Shown here in pieces: positions 16,168 to 24,441 of a stretch of 64,000 nt of DNA (position 1 is the first letter of the stretch; every line of letters starts with the position of its first letter). The position numbers and the translations under genes were made by a program. The DNA lies in the NCBI GenBank assembly GCA_046348855.1, contig JAXMDK010000011.1, forward strand, positions 75,066-139,065, in the 5' to 3' direction. The stretch is from TMP-24 sp046348855 (GTDB taxonomy: Bacteria; Pseudomonadota; Alphaproteobacteria; Rhodobacterales; Rhodobacteraceae). Under the pieces are notes generated by a model. It was not told the DNA's origin, did not search any database, and saw only the letters and a list, made by a program, of their open reading frames with translations.

Positions 16168-17217
16168 CTACTGTCCGATGACCAGAAGGTCGCGGGCCGC
16201 CACCGACAGGGCCACCGCGTCGCCCACCTGCGGCGGCGGCGAGTCCGAGGTGTTGAACGTGTCGAACGCCAGGCTGGTCCCGGCCACTTCGGCCCGCAGG
16301 CGGATCACCGACCCCAGGAAATGGACGTCGGTGACGGTGCCGGTGAGGCTGGTCTCGCGCCCCGGGTGCTGGCCGAGGCTGATCATCTCGGGCCGCGCCG
16401 CCAGCGTCACCTTGCCTTCGGGCAGGGCGCGGCCAAGGGTCAGGTCCTGCCCGGCCAGCCGGACGCGGCCGGTCGCGCTGTCGGTCACGTCGGCGTCGAA
16501 GGTGTTCAGGGTGCCGACGAAGCTGGCCACGAACCGTGTCGTCGGGCGGTTGTAGATCTCGAACGGCGTGCCGATCTGGTCGGCGATGCCCTGGTGCATG
16601 ACGACCACGCGGTCAGACATCGACAGGGCTTCCTCCTGGTCGTGGGTGACGAAGATCGTGGTGATGCCGAGTCGCCGCTGGATGGCGCGCATCTCTTCGC
16701 GCAACGACACGCGGATCTTGGCGTCGAGCGCCGACAGGGGTTCGTCGAGCAACAGGACGCGCGGCCGCACCGCCAGCGCCCGCGCCAGCGCCACCCGCTG
16801 CTGCTGGCCGCCCGACAGCTGGAACGGATAGCGCGAGCCCAGTTCAGGCAGGCCGATCAGGCCCAGCATCTCGGTCACGCGCTCGGCCGCCTCGGCCTTG
16901 TCGACGCCCGCCACCTTCAGCCCGAAGCCGACGTTCTGCGCCACGGTCAGGTTCGGAAACAGCGCGTAGGCCTGGAACATCATGCCGATCTTGCGCTGGT
17001 TGGGGCGCTGGCCGACGACATCCTTGCCGTCGATGCGGATGACGCCCGATGTCGGCGTCTCGAACCCGGCGACCATGCGCAGCACCGTCGTCTTGCCGCA
17101 TCCCGACGGCCCGAGCAGCGAAATGAACTCGCCCTTCTCGATCTTGAGGTTGAAATCCTTCACCACACGGATCTGGCCGAAGGATTTTTCCAGATGTTCA
17201 ATTTCGAGAAAGGCCAT
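16168..17217 (-). CDS. Polyamine/opine-type ABC transporter ATP-binding protein (PotA-like)
   Basis: A 349-residue ABC ATPase of the spermidine/putrescine-iron-thiamine importer class. Walker A is GPSGCGKTT (about residue 38), the signature LSGGQQQR, Walker B VLLLDEPLSALD, and a C-terminal TOBE domain starts around residue 270. The ATG at 17217 overlaps the stop of the permease gene by one base (TGATG), so translation is coupled. It forms one operon with two permeases and a binding protein (potD-B-C-A order). Given the adjacent amine-glutamylation genes, the cargo is probably a polyamine or amino alcohol. Convergent to the RpiR gene. Confidence 0.9.
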   Translation of the reverse strand: MAFLEIEHLEKSFGQIRVVKDFNLKIEKGEFISLLGPSGCGKTTVLRMVAGFETPTSGVIRIDGKDVVGQRPNQRKIGMMFQAYALFPNLTVAQNVGFGLKVAGVDKAEAAERVTEMLGLIGLPELGSRYPFQLSGGQQQRVALARALAVRPRVLLLDEPLSALDAKIRVSLREEMRAIQRRLGITTIFVTHDQEEALSMSDRVVVMHQGIADQIGTPFEIYNRPTTRFVASFVGTLNTFDADVTDSATGRVRLAGQDLTLGRALPEGKVTLAARPEMISLGQHPGRETSLTGTVTDVHFLGSVIRLRAEVAGTSLAFDTFNTSDSPPPQVGDAVALSVAARDLLVIGQ

Positions 17218-18008
17218 CAGCGCGCTGCTTTCGTGTGTTTGGAGAATCGGGTGACAAGCTGGATCAGCCCCATGCAGAGCCAGGTGATGATGAAGGTGAT
17301 GACCGACAGGGCGAAGGGGTCGTAGGGACGGTTGGAACCGATCCGCTGCAAGTAGGGCCCGAAGGCCGGCCGGTCGAGAAGGGCGGCGAGCGTATATTCG
17401 CCGATGACGATGGCGAAGGTCAGGAAGGCGCCCGACAGGACCGCCACCAGCACGTTCGGCAGGATGATGCGGCCAAGGATCGTGATCCAGCCCGCGCCCA
17501 GCGATTGAGCCGCCTCGGTCAGGGTCGACACGTCGATGGTCCTGAGCCCGGTATCGACAGAGCGGTACATGTAGGGCAGCGCCAGCGTCGTATAGCCGAA
17601 GGCCAGGAGCAGGTTGGTGCCCATCGCGCTGCCGGTCAGCGGCAGCCAGCTCGAGGTGTTGAAGATGCGGACATAGCCGAAGACGATGACGATGGCCGGG
17701 ATGACCAGCGGCAGAAGCGTCACGAACTCGACATACGGTCGCGCCGCCGGCAGCTTCAGCCGCACCCAGAAGGCGGTGGGCACGACCAAAAGGACGCCGA
17801 AAGCGATGGTGGTCAGCGCCATGACCACCGAATAGGTGAAGGTCTGCTGGAACTCGACATCGCCCAGAACCTTGACATAGGCGTCCAGCGAATAGACCCC
17901 GCGGCGCATCTTCAGTGAAAATTCGGCCATGCCGATCAGCGGCAGCAGCATGTAGAGCGCCGCCGCGATGAACACGAGCCACCCGGTCATACGGGTCCAG
18001 AGAGTCAT
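17217..18008 (-). CDS. ABC transporter permease (PotC-like)
   Basis: A 263-residue MetI-type inner-membrane permease with about six hydrophobic segments. The cytoplasmic EAA loop is recognisable as LTEAAQSLGAGWITILGRIILPN (about residues 165-187), which contacts the ATPase. It pairs with the PotB-like permease encoded just upstream, whose stop overlaps this start as ATGA, and its own stop overlaps the ATPase start. Such tight packing means the three components are made in fixed ratio. Specificity is set by the binding protein. Confidence 0.9.
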   Translation of the reverse strand: MTLWTRMTGWLVFIAAALYMLLPLIGMAEFSLKMRRGVYSLDAYVKVLGDVEFQQTFTYSVVMALTTIAFGVLLVVPTAFWVRLKLPAARPYVEFVTLLPLVIPAIVIVFGYVRIFNTSSWLPLTGSAMGTNLLLAFGYTTLALPYMYRSVDTGLRTIDVSTLTEAAQSLGAGWITILGRIILPNVLVAVLSGAFLTFAIVIGEYTLAALLDRPAFGPYLQRIGSNRPYDPFALSVITFIITWLCMGLIQLVTRFSKHTKAAR

Positions 18009-18865
18009 TTAAGCCACCTTTCCGACCGGGTGCGCAGGACGATGTAGATCGTGTTGGCAAGCCCGGTGACGACGATCATGCCGAAGGCCACCGCATAGCC
18101 GAGGTTGGGGTTGCCCAGCACGTCGCCGCGGATCTGCGCGAACAGCTGGATAGGCACGATGTTCAGGTTCGACCCGGTTAGCGCCATCGCTGTTGCCACC
18201 GCGCCGAAGGCATTGGCAAAGAGCAGCGCGAAGGTGCCAAGAAGCGACGGCAGCAGGATCGGAAGCGCGACCATCCGCCAGTATTGCGCCCCGGTGGCGC
18301 CCAGGATCGCGGCGGCTTCCTTCCATTCCTTCTTCAGCCCGTCAAGCGCCGGGACGATCATCAGGATCATCAGCGGCAGCTGGAAGAACAGGTAGGCCAT
18401 CGTCAGGCCCCAGAAGCCGTAGATGTTGAAGCCCATCTGCTGCAGCGTCACCAGACCCTTCGAGCGGAGCGCGACGTTGACCAGCCCGACCGGGCCGAAG
18501 GTGGCAATGAAGGCGAAGGCCAGGGGCACGCCGGCGAAGTTCGCCGCGACGCCCGAAAAGGTCAGGATCGGCCCCCGCAACGCCTGCGGCACTGCCCGGA
18601 AGACGACCGCGGCCGCCACCCCGAACCCGGCAAGGCAGCCCAGCAGCGACGACACGAACGAAATCTTGATCGACACCCAGAAAGCGGCCGGGATCTTGCC
18701 CGAGCCGAGTTGCAGGATGTTGTCGATGGTGAAACCGCCGTCCGCGCTTTGGAAGGCGCCGGTGACGATCTTGAAGGTTGGCAGGATCAGGAACAACAGG
18801 CAGAACACCGTGAACGGCGCCAGCCCAGCCCAGAGGCTCAGCCACCTTGGAATGAAATTGCGCAC
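18005..18865 (-). CDS. ABC transporter permease (PotB-like)
   Basis: A 286-residue MetI-type permease with about six membrane segments and an EAA loop at EAAAILGATGAQYWRMVALPILLP. I take the GTG at 18865 as start because a GGGGAGGGG Shine-Dalgarno precedes it and the protein then begins just ahead of its first membrane helix; an in-frame GTG at 18910 would lie inside a strong hairpin. It is the second gene of the importer operon, 60 bases after the binding-protein gene, with a UUCG-loop hairpin in that gap. It overlaps the PotC-like gene as ATGA. Confidence 0.87.
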   Translation of the reverse strand: MRNFIPRWLSLWAGLAPFTVFCLLFLILPTFKIVTGAFQSADGGFTIDNILQLGSGKIPAAFWVSIKISFVSSLLGCLAGFGVAAAVVFRAVPQALRGPILTFSGVAANFAGVPLAFAFIATFGPVGLVNVALRSKGLVTLQQMGFNIYGFWGLTMAYLFFQLPLMILMIVPALDGLKKEWKEAAAILGATGAQYWRMVALPILLPSLLGTFALLFANAFGAVATAMALTGSNLNIVPIQLFAQIRGDVLGNPNLGYAVAFGMIVVTGLANTIYIVLRTRSERWLK

Positions 18866-18891
18866 CGCGCGGCCCCTCCCCGGAAGGTCGT

Positions 18892-18919
18892 GGCCCCAGG
18901 GTGCGAACACCCCGGGGCC
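18892..18919 (-). other. Strong UUCG-tetraloop hairpin between potD-like and potB-like genes
   Basis: On the minus strand GGCCCC-G-GGGTG-TTCG-CACCC-T-GGGGCC forms a 12-bp stem (one G-U pair) capped by a UUCG tetraloop, starting 6 bases after the binding-protein stop. No T-run follows. It probably protects or partly terminates the binding-protein message, so that more PotD-like protein than permease is made. Confidence 0.65.
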
Positions 18920-18925
18920 GATTTC

Positions 18926-20029
18926 TTACTCGACCTTCACGCCGACGACAGTGTCCCAGCCGCTGGTGACGCCGGCCTTGTGGGCGGCCTGCTCTTCAAC
19001 GGTGGGGAAGTAGGCGGCATCATACGACGCGGCCGGCGGCAGCTTGTCCATCAGCTCTTTCGGCACGACATTGCGGGTGACCAGATCCTTGAAGCGGATC
19101 GGGTGGCAGTAGCCCTTGAGCCAGCCGAGCTGCCCTTCGTCCGAATAGAGGTATTCCATCCACAGCTTCGCAGCGTTCGGGTGCGGCGCATAGGCGGAAA
19201 TACCCTGGACATAGACGCCGGCCAGCGTGCCCGACGCCGGGATGACGACGTCCATCGGCGGGTTGCCGTTCATCGAATCGCGCCAGGCCAGCAGGTTGTA
19301 GTCCCAGGCGGCGACGATCGGGGTCGCGCCCTGGGCGATGGTGCCCGACTTGGCGGTGACCGGAACGAAGTTGCCGGCCTTGTTCATCTCGGCGAACAGT
19401 TCCAGCCCCTTCTTGGCCGATTCCTCGCCAGCCTTGGCGCCGCGCGACATGCCGGCCGACATGATCGCCAGGATCGCCTGGTTCGAGGCGCGCGGGTCGC
19501 CGGTCAGCGCGATCTGGCCCTTGTATTCCGGCTTCAGCAGGTCGGACCAGTCGGCCGGGGTGTTGGGGACCAGGTCCTTGTTCACGCCGAACGCCATCAC
19601 GCCGTAATAGTCGCCATACCAGGAGCCGTCGGCGTCCTTCAGGTTGTCGGGGATCGAATCCCAGGTCGACACCTTGTAGGGCATCAGCAGCCCTTCGGCT
19701 TTCATCGATGGACCGAACGACAGGCCGACGTCAACCACGTCCGGGGCCTGCGGGCCCTTGTTGTCCTTGTTGGCCTTGACCGCTTCGACTTCGTCGGCCG
19801 AACCGGCGTCCGGGTTCAGTTCGTTGATGGTGATTTCGGGATACTTCGCCTTGAATCCGTCGATGACGGCGCCATAGCCGCACCAGTCGTGCGGCAGCGC
19901 CACCACCGTCAGGTTTGCCTCGGCCTTGGCCGCAGCCTCGAGGTCGGCCATTGCGTCGGCACGCACCATCGCCGTCGAGGCCAACAGCGCCGCCGCGCTG
20001 GCCGAGAACAGAAATTTCTTCGTCATCAT
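18926..20029 (-). CDS. ABC transporter periplasmic substrate-binding protein (PotD-like)
   Basis: A 367-residue periplasmic binding protein. Residues 1-24 form a signal peptide (KKFLFSASAAALLASTAMVRA). The mature part shows the two-lobe class II fold of the spermidine/putrescine and related families, with VDVGLSFGP, KPEYKGQIALTGDP and NPPMDVVIPASGTLAG. Acidic and aromatic pocket residues cannot be assigned confidently, so the ligand (polyamine, amino alcohol, opine) is open. It is the first gene of the importer operon; 136 bases upstream lie two CTGTTACAA repeats that also occur near the rpiR promoter. A strong hairpin follows the stop codon. Confidence 0.9.
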   Translation of the reverse strand: MMTKKFLFSASAAALLASTAMVRADAMADLEAAAKAEANLTVVALPHDWCGYGAVIDGFKAKYPEITINELNPDAGSADEVEAVKANKDNKGPQAPDVVDVGLSFGPSMKAEGLLMPYKVSTWDSIPDNLKDADGSWYGDYYGVMAFGVNKDLVPNTPADWSDLLKPEYKGQIALTGDPRASNQAILAIMSAGMSRGAKAGEESAKKGLELFAEMNKAGNFVPVTAKSGTIAQGATPIVAAWDYNLLAWRDSMNGNPPMDVVIPASGTLAGVYVQGISAYAPHPNAAKLWMEYLYSDEGQLGWLKGYCHPIRFKDLVTRNVVPKELMDKLPPAASYDAAYFPTVEEQAAHKAGVTSGWDTVVGVKVE

Positions 20030-20164
20030 CTGTTTCTAACTCCCGTTGTGATGTCCGAACCCGGTTGGGCTGCGAACTGCCTTACCGGCGACGCATGACA
20101 ATGACGCGACGGCCTAGGGAAAGCTGTTCTACCTAATCGAGGAATCGAGCGCGTTGCAACCAAA

Positions 20165-20184
20165 CTGTTACAATTCTGTTACAA
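20165..20184. promoter_or_regulatory. Direct repeat CTGTTACAA x2 upstream of the potD-like operon
   Basis: Two identical 9-mers (20165-20173, 20176-20184) spaced 11 bases start-to-start lie 136 bases upstream of the potD-like ATG and overlap the ycaQ-like stop. On the minus strand a TTGCAA...TAGGTA promoter-like pair follows. A related CTGTTACGA sits in the rpiR-like promoter region. Confidence 0.4.
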
Positions 20185-21384
20185 AACCTTCGCGGCGCGT
20201 ATCCAGTCGTCGGCGAAGGCCAGATGTGGACATCCGGCAAAGCGTCCGAGCCTGTCCAGTTCGGCCCTGATCCGGTCCAGCCGGGCCTTGGAAAGACGGA
20301 TTCCGGGTTCTGGCCAGAAGGCTGCAATCGCCAGCGCCGATTCGTCGCGCCGGCATTTCAGGTCGATCCGACCGATCAGCCGCGATCCTTCCAGGACGGG
20401 AAAGACATAATAGCCATACTGCCGGCGGGCTTCGGGCACGAAGACCTCGATCCGGTAGTGAAAGCCGAACAGCCGCTCGGTCCGGTTGCGGTCGCGCAGG
20501 GCCGGGTCGAAGGGCGACAGGATGCGCACCCGATCCGGCGGGTCGGGTGATTCGGCGGCCGATTCGGCAAGACCGGGCAAGGCAAAGCAGCGTCGTTCGC
20601 GCCCGTCCGCGCCTTCGATCAGCACCTCGGCTATGTCGCCCCGCGCCAGCGCCGACGCGCACCAGGCCTTGGCCTCGTCGGGCGAAATCTTGCCCCAGAA
20701 GGCGGCAATCTCGCCGCTGGTGGCGAAGGCCAGCCGTTCCAGCGCCGACCGGCAGGCCCAGTCGACGGTCTCCGCCGCGTCGGGCGCGGCGCAGGCCGGG
20801 TAGACCCGTTCGGCCAGGTCGTAGATCTTGGCGAATCCCTCGCGCCGGCAGACCGCCAGGCGACCGGCCCGCCACAGGTATTCCAGCGCCGCCTTCGACG
20901 GATGCCAGTCCCACCAGCCGCCGCTGCCACGCGCCTCGTCCCCGCCCACGTCGCCGGAACCGACCGGGCCGTGCGCGCGGATGTGGGCCAGGACCGCGTC
21001 GACCTTGCCGCGGAAGGCGGTGCCCTGCCAGCCTTCCCAGCGGTCGGGAATGGCGGCATGGTCGCGGGCGAACCGCAACTGCCAGTAGGGCAGGAATTCG
21101 GTCGGGATGACCGCCGCGTCATGGGTCCAGTGCTCGAACAGCACCCGGTCGCGCTCCAGCAGCGGGCGCAGGTTCTCCGGCCGGTAGGACTGGCGGCGCG
21201 CCCACAGGATCATGTGGTGCGCGCGTTCGACGGTGTTGATGCTGTCGACCTGGACGAACCCCAGCCGGCGGATCAGCGCCAGCAGTTCGGCGCCTTTCGC
21301 CGGGCCGGTGGGCGGCTCGGCCAACGCATGGGCGGCCAGAAAGACGCGCCGCGCCGTCGCGTTGTCCAGCCGCGGAAGGGCCAC
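20179..21384 (-). CDS. Winged-helix DNA glycosylase of the YcaQ/AlkX (crosslink repair) family
   Basis: A 401-residue HTH_42 family protein. These enzymes excise bulky N-alkylated bases and unhook DNA interstrand crosslinks such as nitrogen-mustard adducts. The catalytic Q-x-Q/D motif is visible near residue 45 as FVQVDSIN, i.e. the QxD variant known for the E. coli YcaQ (AlkX) branch rather than the QxQ of Streptomyces AlkZ. Tandem winged-helix regions follow, and the late core motif LSPFDPALRDRNRTERLFGF is typical. The start codon is GTG at 21384, one base after the dipeptidase stop, so the two genes are co-transcribed. No secondary-metabolite genes are nearby, consistent with a housekeeping repair role. 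Confidence 0.87.
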   Translation of the reverse strand: MALPRLDNATARRVFLAAHALAEPPTGPAKGAELLALIRRLGFVQVDSINTVERAHHMILWARRQSYRPENLRPLLERDRVLFEHWTHDAAVIPTEFLPYWQLRFARDHAAIPDRWEGWQGTAFRGKVDAVLAHIRAHGPVGSGDVGGDEARGSGGWWDWHPSKAALEYLWRAGRLAVCRREGFAKIYDLAERVYPACAAPDAAETVDWACRSALERLAFATSGEIAAFWGKISPDEAKAWCASALARGDIAEVLIEGADGRERRCFALPGLAESAAESPDPPDRVRILSPFDPALRDRNRTERLFGFHYRIEVFVPEARRQYGYYVFPVLEGSRLIGRIDLKCRRDESALAIAAFWPEPGIRLSKARLDRIRAELDRLGRFAGCPHLAFADDWIRAAKVL

Positions 21385-21385
21385 C

Positions 21386-22447
21386 TCAGCCGCCCCAGGT
21401 GCGGGTCAGGAGCGCCAGCCAGTTTTCGTGGGCGATCTTGCGGATCAGAGCGTCACCGAAGCCATGCGTCCGAAGCGCCTCCAGAAGGCGCGGCAGGCCG
21501 GCCACGTCGCCAATGTCGGCAGGCATTTCCGCGCCGTCGAAATCCGAGCCCAGCCCGACATGATCCTCGCCCAGGTGCGCGATCAGATGGTCGATGTGCC
21601 GCAGGATCGGGTCCCAGCCGGCGAAGGGCTCGCGCCGGCCGTCGTCACGCAGGAACACGGTCGCGTAGTTCAGCCCCACCATGCCGCCCGAGGCGCGGAT
21701 CGCGGCAAGCTGGCGGTCGGTCAGGTTGCGGGTCGAGGGCGTGACCGCATGGGCGTTGGAATGGGTCGCCACCAGCGGCGCATCCGACAGGGCTGCGACG
21801 TCGTTGAAGCCCGCCTCGTTCAGGTGCGACAGGTCAAGCATGATCTTCAGCCGGTTGCATTCGCGCACTAGCCGCTTGCCCGCGTCGGTCAGGCCCGGCC
21901 CGGTATCGGGCACGCCGGGAAAACGGAAGGGCACGCCGTGGCCGAAGATCGTCGGGCGCGACCACACCGGGCCGAGCGACCGCAGCCCCACGGCATGCCA
22001 CAGGTGCAGGGCGTCGAGACTGTCGTCGATCGCCTCGGCCCCCTCCAGGTGCATGATCGCGGCGATGCGCCCGGCCGCCATCGCCGCGCGGATGTCGGCA
22101 ACCGAGCGGCAGATCGACAGGGTTCCGGTCCGTTCCAGCGCCAGAAGATGGGCGGCCTGCGCCAGCGCGACCGGCTGGGCCTGGGCGCAGCCGATCGGCG
22201 GCGGCAGCGGCAGGTCGAACGGCGGCTTGTTCATCAGCGCGTCCAGCGCGGCAAGGTCCGGCGCGCCGTCCTGGTGCGGCGAGGGGATGTAGATGGCGAA
22301 GAAGCCGCCGGCAAATCCGCCGGCCTTCATCCGCGGCAGGTCCAGCTGGCCACCGCCGTCCGCGCCGGTCCAGATGGCGTTGCGTGCGCCCGGCGCCGAA
22401 TGAAGGCGCAGCAGCAGATCATTGTGCCCGTCAAAAACCGGGATCAT
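21386..22447 (-). CDS. Membrane dipeptidase (renal dipeptidase family, M19)
   Basis: A 353-residue M19 zinc dipeptidase. Family motifs are VFDGHNDLLLRL at the N-terminus (metal His and Asp), EGAEAID with the bridging Glu, ATHSNAHAV, and GSDFDGAEMPADIGDVAGLPRL (broken here only by normal loops). Members hydrolyse dipeptides, often those with a D-residue at the C-terminal position. No signal peptide is seen, so it is cytoplasmic. I start at the ATG at 22447 (MIPVFDGHND), since upstream in-frame residues have no family character. It is the first of a two-gene unit with the ycaQ-like gene and lies 87 bases after the P1-peptidase gene on the same strand. Confidence 0.88.
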   Translation of the reverse strand: MIPVFDGHNDLLLRLHSAPGARNAIWTGADGGGQLDLPRMKAGGFAGGFFAIYIPSPHQDGAPDLAALDALMNKPPFDLPLPPPIGCAQAQPVALAQAAHLLALERTGTLSICRSVADIRAAMAAGRIAAIMHLEGAEAIDDSLDALHLWHAVGLRSLGPVWSRPTIFGHGVPFRFPGVPDTGPGLTDAGKRLVRECNRLKIMLDLSHLNEAGFNDVAALSDAPLVATHSNAHAVTPSTRNLTDRQLAAIRASGGMVGLNYATVFLRDDGRREPFAGWDPILRHIDHLIAHLGEDHVGLGSDFDGAEMPADIGDVAGLPRLLEALRTHGFGDALIRKIAHENWLALLTRTWGG

Positions 22448-22534
22448 TCCCCGAACCCTTTCCCACAGCTTCGCTGGCGGAATGGGTTGCACAAAGCGCC
22501 GCCACCGGCAAGGCCGCACGGGCCGCGGCTGCGG

Positions 22535-23524
22535 TCAAGGGAACCGCGCCTTCCAGGCGGGCAGAAGATCGCCGGGCTCGGGCCGGGATTCGTAGACGGC
22601 GCGGGCGATGGCGCGTGACAGGCAGGTGGCAGCGGCATGGCCCAGGGCAAACTCGCCCGCGACCCGGTCGGGCAGGGGCCGCGCGCCGGTCGACAGCGCA
22701 AAGACCAGATCGCCATCCAGAAGCGTGTGCGCCGGCACGATGGCGCGGGCGATGCCGTCATGGGCGGCCACCGCCAGGCGCTGCGCCTGGGCGCGGGACA
22801 GGTCGGCGTCGGTGGCGACTATGGCGATGGTGGTTGCCTCGCCTGCGGCCTTGTGGGGCGCTGGCTCCCAGTCGGGCCGGCAGTGGGTGGCCATGCCGAG
22901 CCCGCCGAATTCACCCGCCAGTTCCCACGGTGCCGCCCAGAAGTGCGGCCCGTCGCCCGCGGTGACGGACCCCAGCGCATTGACCACCACCAGCGCCCCA
23001 ACCGTCGCGCCGTCGGACAGCACGCAGGATGCCGACCCGAGGCCGCCCTTCAGCCCGCGCGCCAGCGCCCCGCGCCCCGCCCCGGCGGTGCCGAGCGCGA
23101 ACCCTTCGGCCGCCGCCGCCAGCGCCCTTCGACCAAGCGCCGGATAGGGGTTCGCGGCCCAGTCCTTGTCTCCGCCGTTCATCAGGTCGAAGATGATCGC
23201 CGCCGGCACGATCGGCACCGACTGGCTGCCGACCCGGTAGCCGCGCCCCTCGGCGCGCAGCGCGTCCGCCACGCCGTCCGCCGCCGCCAGCCCCAGCGCC
23301 GATCCGCCCGACAGCACCAGCGCATCCGCCGCCTCGACCAGCCGGCCGGGGGCCAGCAGGTCGGTCTCGCGCGTGCCGGGCGCGCCGCCCATCACATGGA
23401 CGGCCGCGACGAACGGCTGGCGCGCGGTCAACACCGTGACGCCGGATCTCAGCGCGTCGTCATCGGCATTGCCGACCAGCAGCCCCCCGACATCGGTGAT
23501 GAGATTGCGTGCGCCGACTTTCAT
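22535..23524 (-). CDS. P1 family peptidase (DmpA/NylC-type Ntn hydrolase)
   Basis: A 329-residue S58-type self-processing hydrolase of the DmpA/6-aminohexanoate-oligomer hydrolase superfamily. The N-terminal region begins NLITDVGGLLVGN, then GGSALGL, GLGSASCVLSDGATVGALVVVNALG, and the region aligning with the autocleavage site reads GEATTIAIVATDADL. The nucleophile should be the first Thr of TTI; the residue before it is Ala, whereas NylC has Asn. Relatives cleave N-terminal D- or beta-amino acids or cyclic/linear amides. Start at ATG 23524, preceded by AAAGGCGGAAG. It lies upstream of the M19 dipeptidase and may share its peptide-salvage theme. Confidence 0.82.
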   Translation of the reverse strand: MKVGARNLITDVGGLLVGNADDDALRSGVTVLTARQPFVAAVHVMGGAPGTRETDLLAPGRLVEAADALVLSGGSALGLAAADGVADALRAEGRGYRVGSQSVPIVPAAIIFDLMNGGDKDWAANPYPALGRRALAAAAEGFALGTAGAGRGALARGLKGGLGSASCVLSDGATVGALVVVNALGSVTAGDGPHFWAAPWELAGEFGGLGMATHCRPDWEPAPHKAAGEATTIAIVATDADLSRAQAQRLAVAAHDGIARAIVPAHTLLDGDLVFALSTGARPLPDRVAGEFALGHAAATCLSRAIARAVYESRPEPGDLLPAWKARFP

Positions 23525-23594
23525 CTTCCGCCTTTCACTTTGGCTCAAACACCCTACGGGCGCGCGGGGCGTGAAGCCCCCGCCGGCCAGCGGC

Positions 23595-24431
23595 TCAGAC
23601 CGCAATATTGTCGATCAGGCGCACGCCGCCGATCCAGGCCGCCACGAAGAGCCGCGATCCGGCCCGGGGTTGGTCGAGCAGCGCCAGCGTGTCGCCGGCC
23701 CGGAGTTCCAGATATTCGACCTCGGAAAAGCCGGCGACAAGCATGGCACGCCGGGCCGCCTCCAGCGTCGCCGCGACCTCCGCGCCGCCGGCAAGCGCCC
23801 GCGCCGCGGCTGTAAGCGCGCGGTACAGCGCCGGCGCCGCCAGCCGGTCGGCGGCGGTCAGGCGCTGGTTGCGCGACGACAGCGCCAGCCCGTCCTTTTC
23901 GCGCACGGTCGGGCAGCCGGTGACGCGTACCGGGATGTTCAGGTCGGCGACCAGCCGGCGGATGACCTGCAACTGCTGCCAGTCCTTTTCGCCGAAAAAG
24001 GCATTGTCGGCGCCGGTCATCAGCAGGAGCTTGGTCACCACGGTGGCGACGCCGTCGAAATGGCCGGGTCGGTGGGCGCCGCACAGGACGTCGGGTAGTC
24101 CGGCCACCGAAATACTGGTGGCGAAGCCCGGCGGGTAGACGGTCGCGGCGTCGGGTGCGAACAGCACGTCGACCCCGTGCGGCTGCAACAGGATCGCGTC
24201 GCTTTCCTCGGTGCGCGGATATTTCTGCAAATCTTCCGGCCGGTCGAACTGCCGGGGATTGACGAACAGCGTGACGATCACCCGGTCGCAGGCGGCGCGC
24301 GCCGCCTGCACCAGCGCCAGGTGCCCGGCGTGCAGCGCCCCCATGGTCGGCACCACGCCGACGCTGTCGCCGGCTTCCTTCCAGTCATGCACCCGCGCGC
24401 GCAGCGCCGCGAGATCGCGGATCGTCCTCAT
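23595..24431 (-). CDS. panC: Pantothenate synthetase (pantoate--beta-alanine ligase)
   Basis: A 278-residue PanC that condenses pantoate and beta-alanine with ATP to make pantothenate, the coenzyme A precursor. The signature HIGH-like region is PTMGALHAGHLALV (about residue 27), then FVNPRQF, the pantoate/ATP site FFGEKDWQQLQVI, and the KMSK-like LALSSRNQRL. I start at the ATG at 24431 (MRTIRDLAALRARV); the open frame extends upstream only through panB. It lies 10 bases downstream of panB on the same strand, so both steps of pantothenate synthesis are made from one message. The source of beta-alanine is not encoded here. Confidence 0.96.
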   Translation of the reverse strand: MRTIRDLAALRARVHDWKEAGDSVGVVPTMGALHAGHLALVQAARAACDRVIVTLFVNPRQFDRPEDLQKYPRTEESDAILLQPHGVDVLFAPDAATVYPPGFATSISVAGLPDVLCGAHRPGHFDGVATVVTKLLLMTGADNAFFGEKDWQQLQVIRRLVADLNIPVRVTGCPTVREKDGLALSSRNQRLTAADRLAAPALYRALTAAARALAGGAEVAATLEAARRAMLVAGFSEVEYLELRAGDTLALLDQPRAGSRLFVAAWIGGVRLIDNIAV

Positions 24432-24441
24432 CGCAGGGGCC

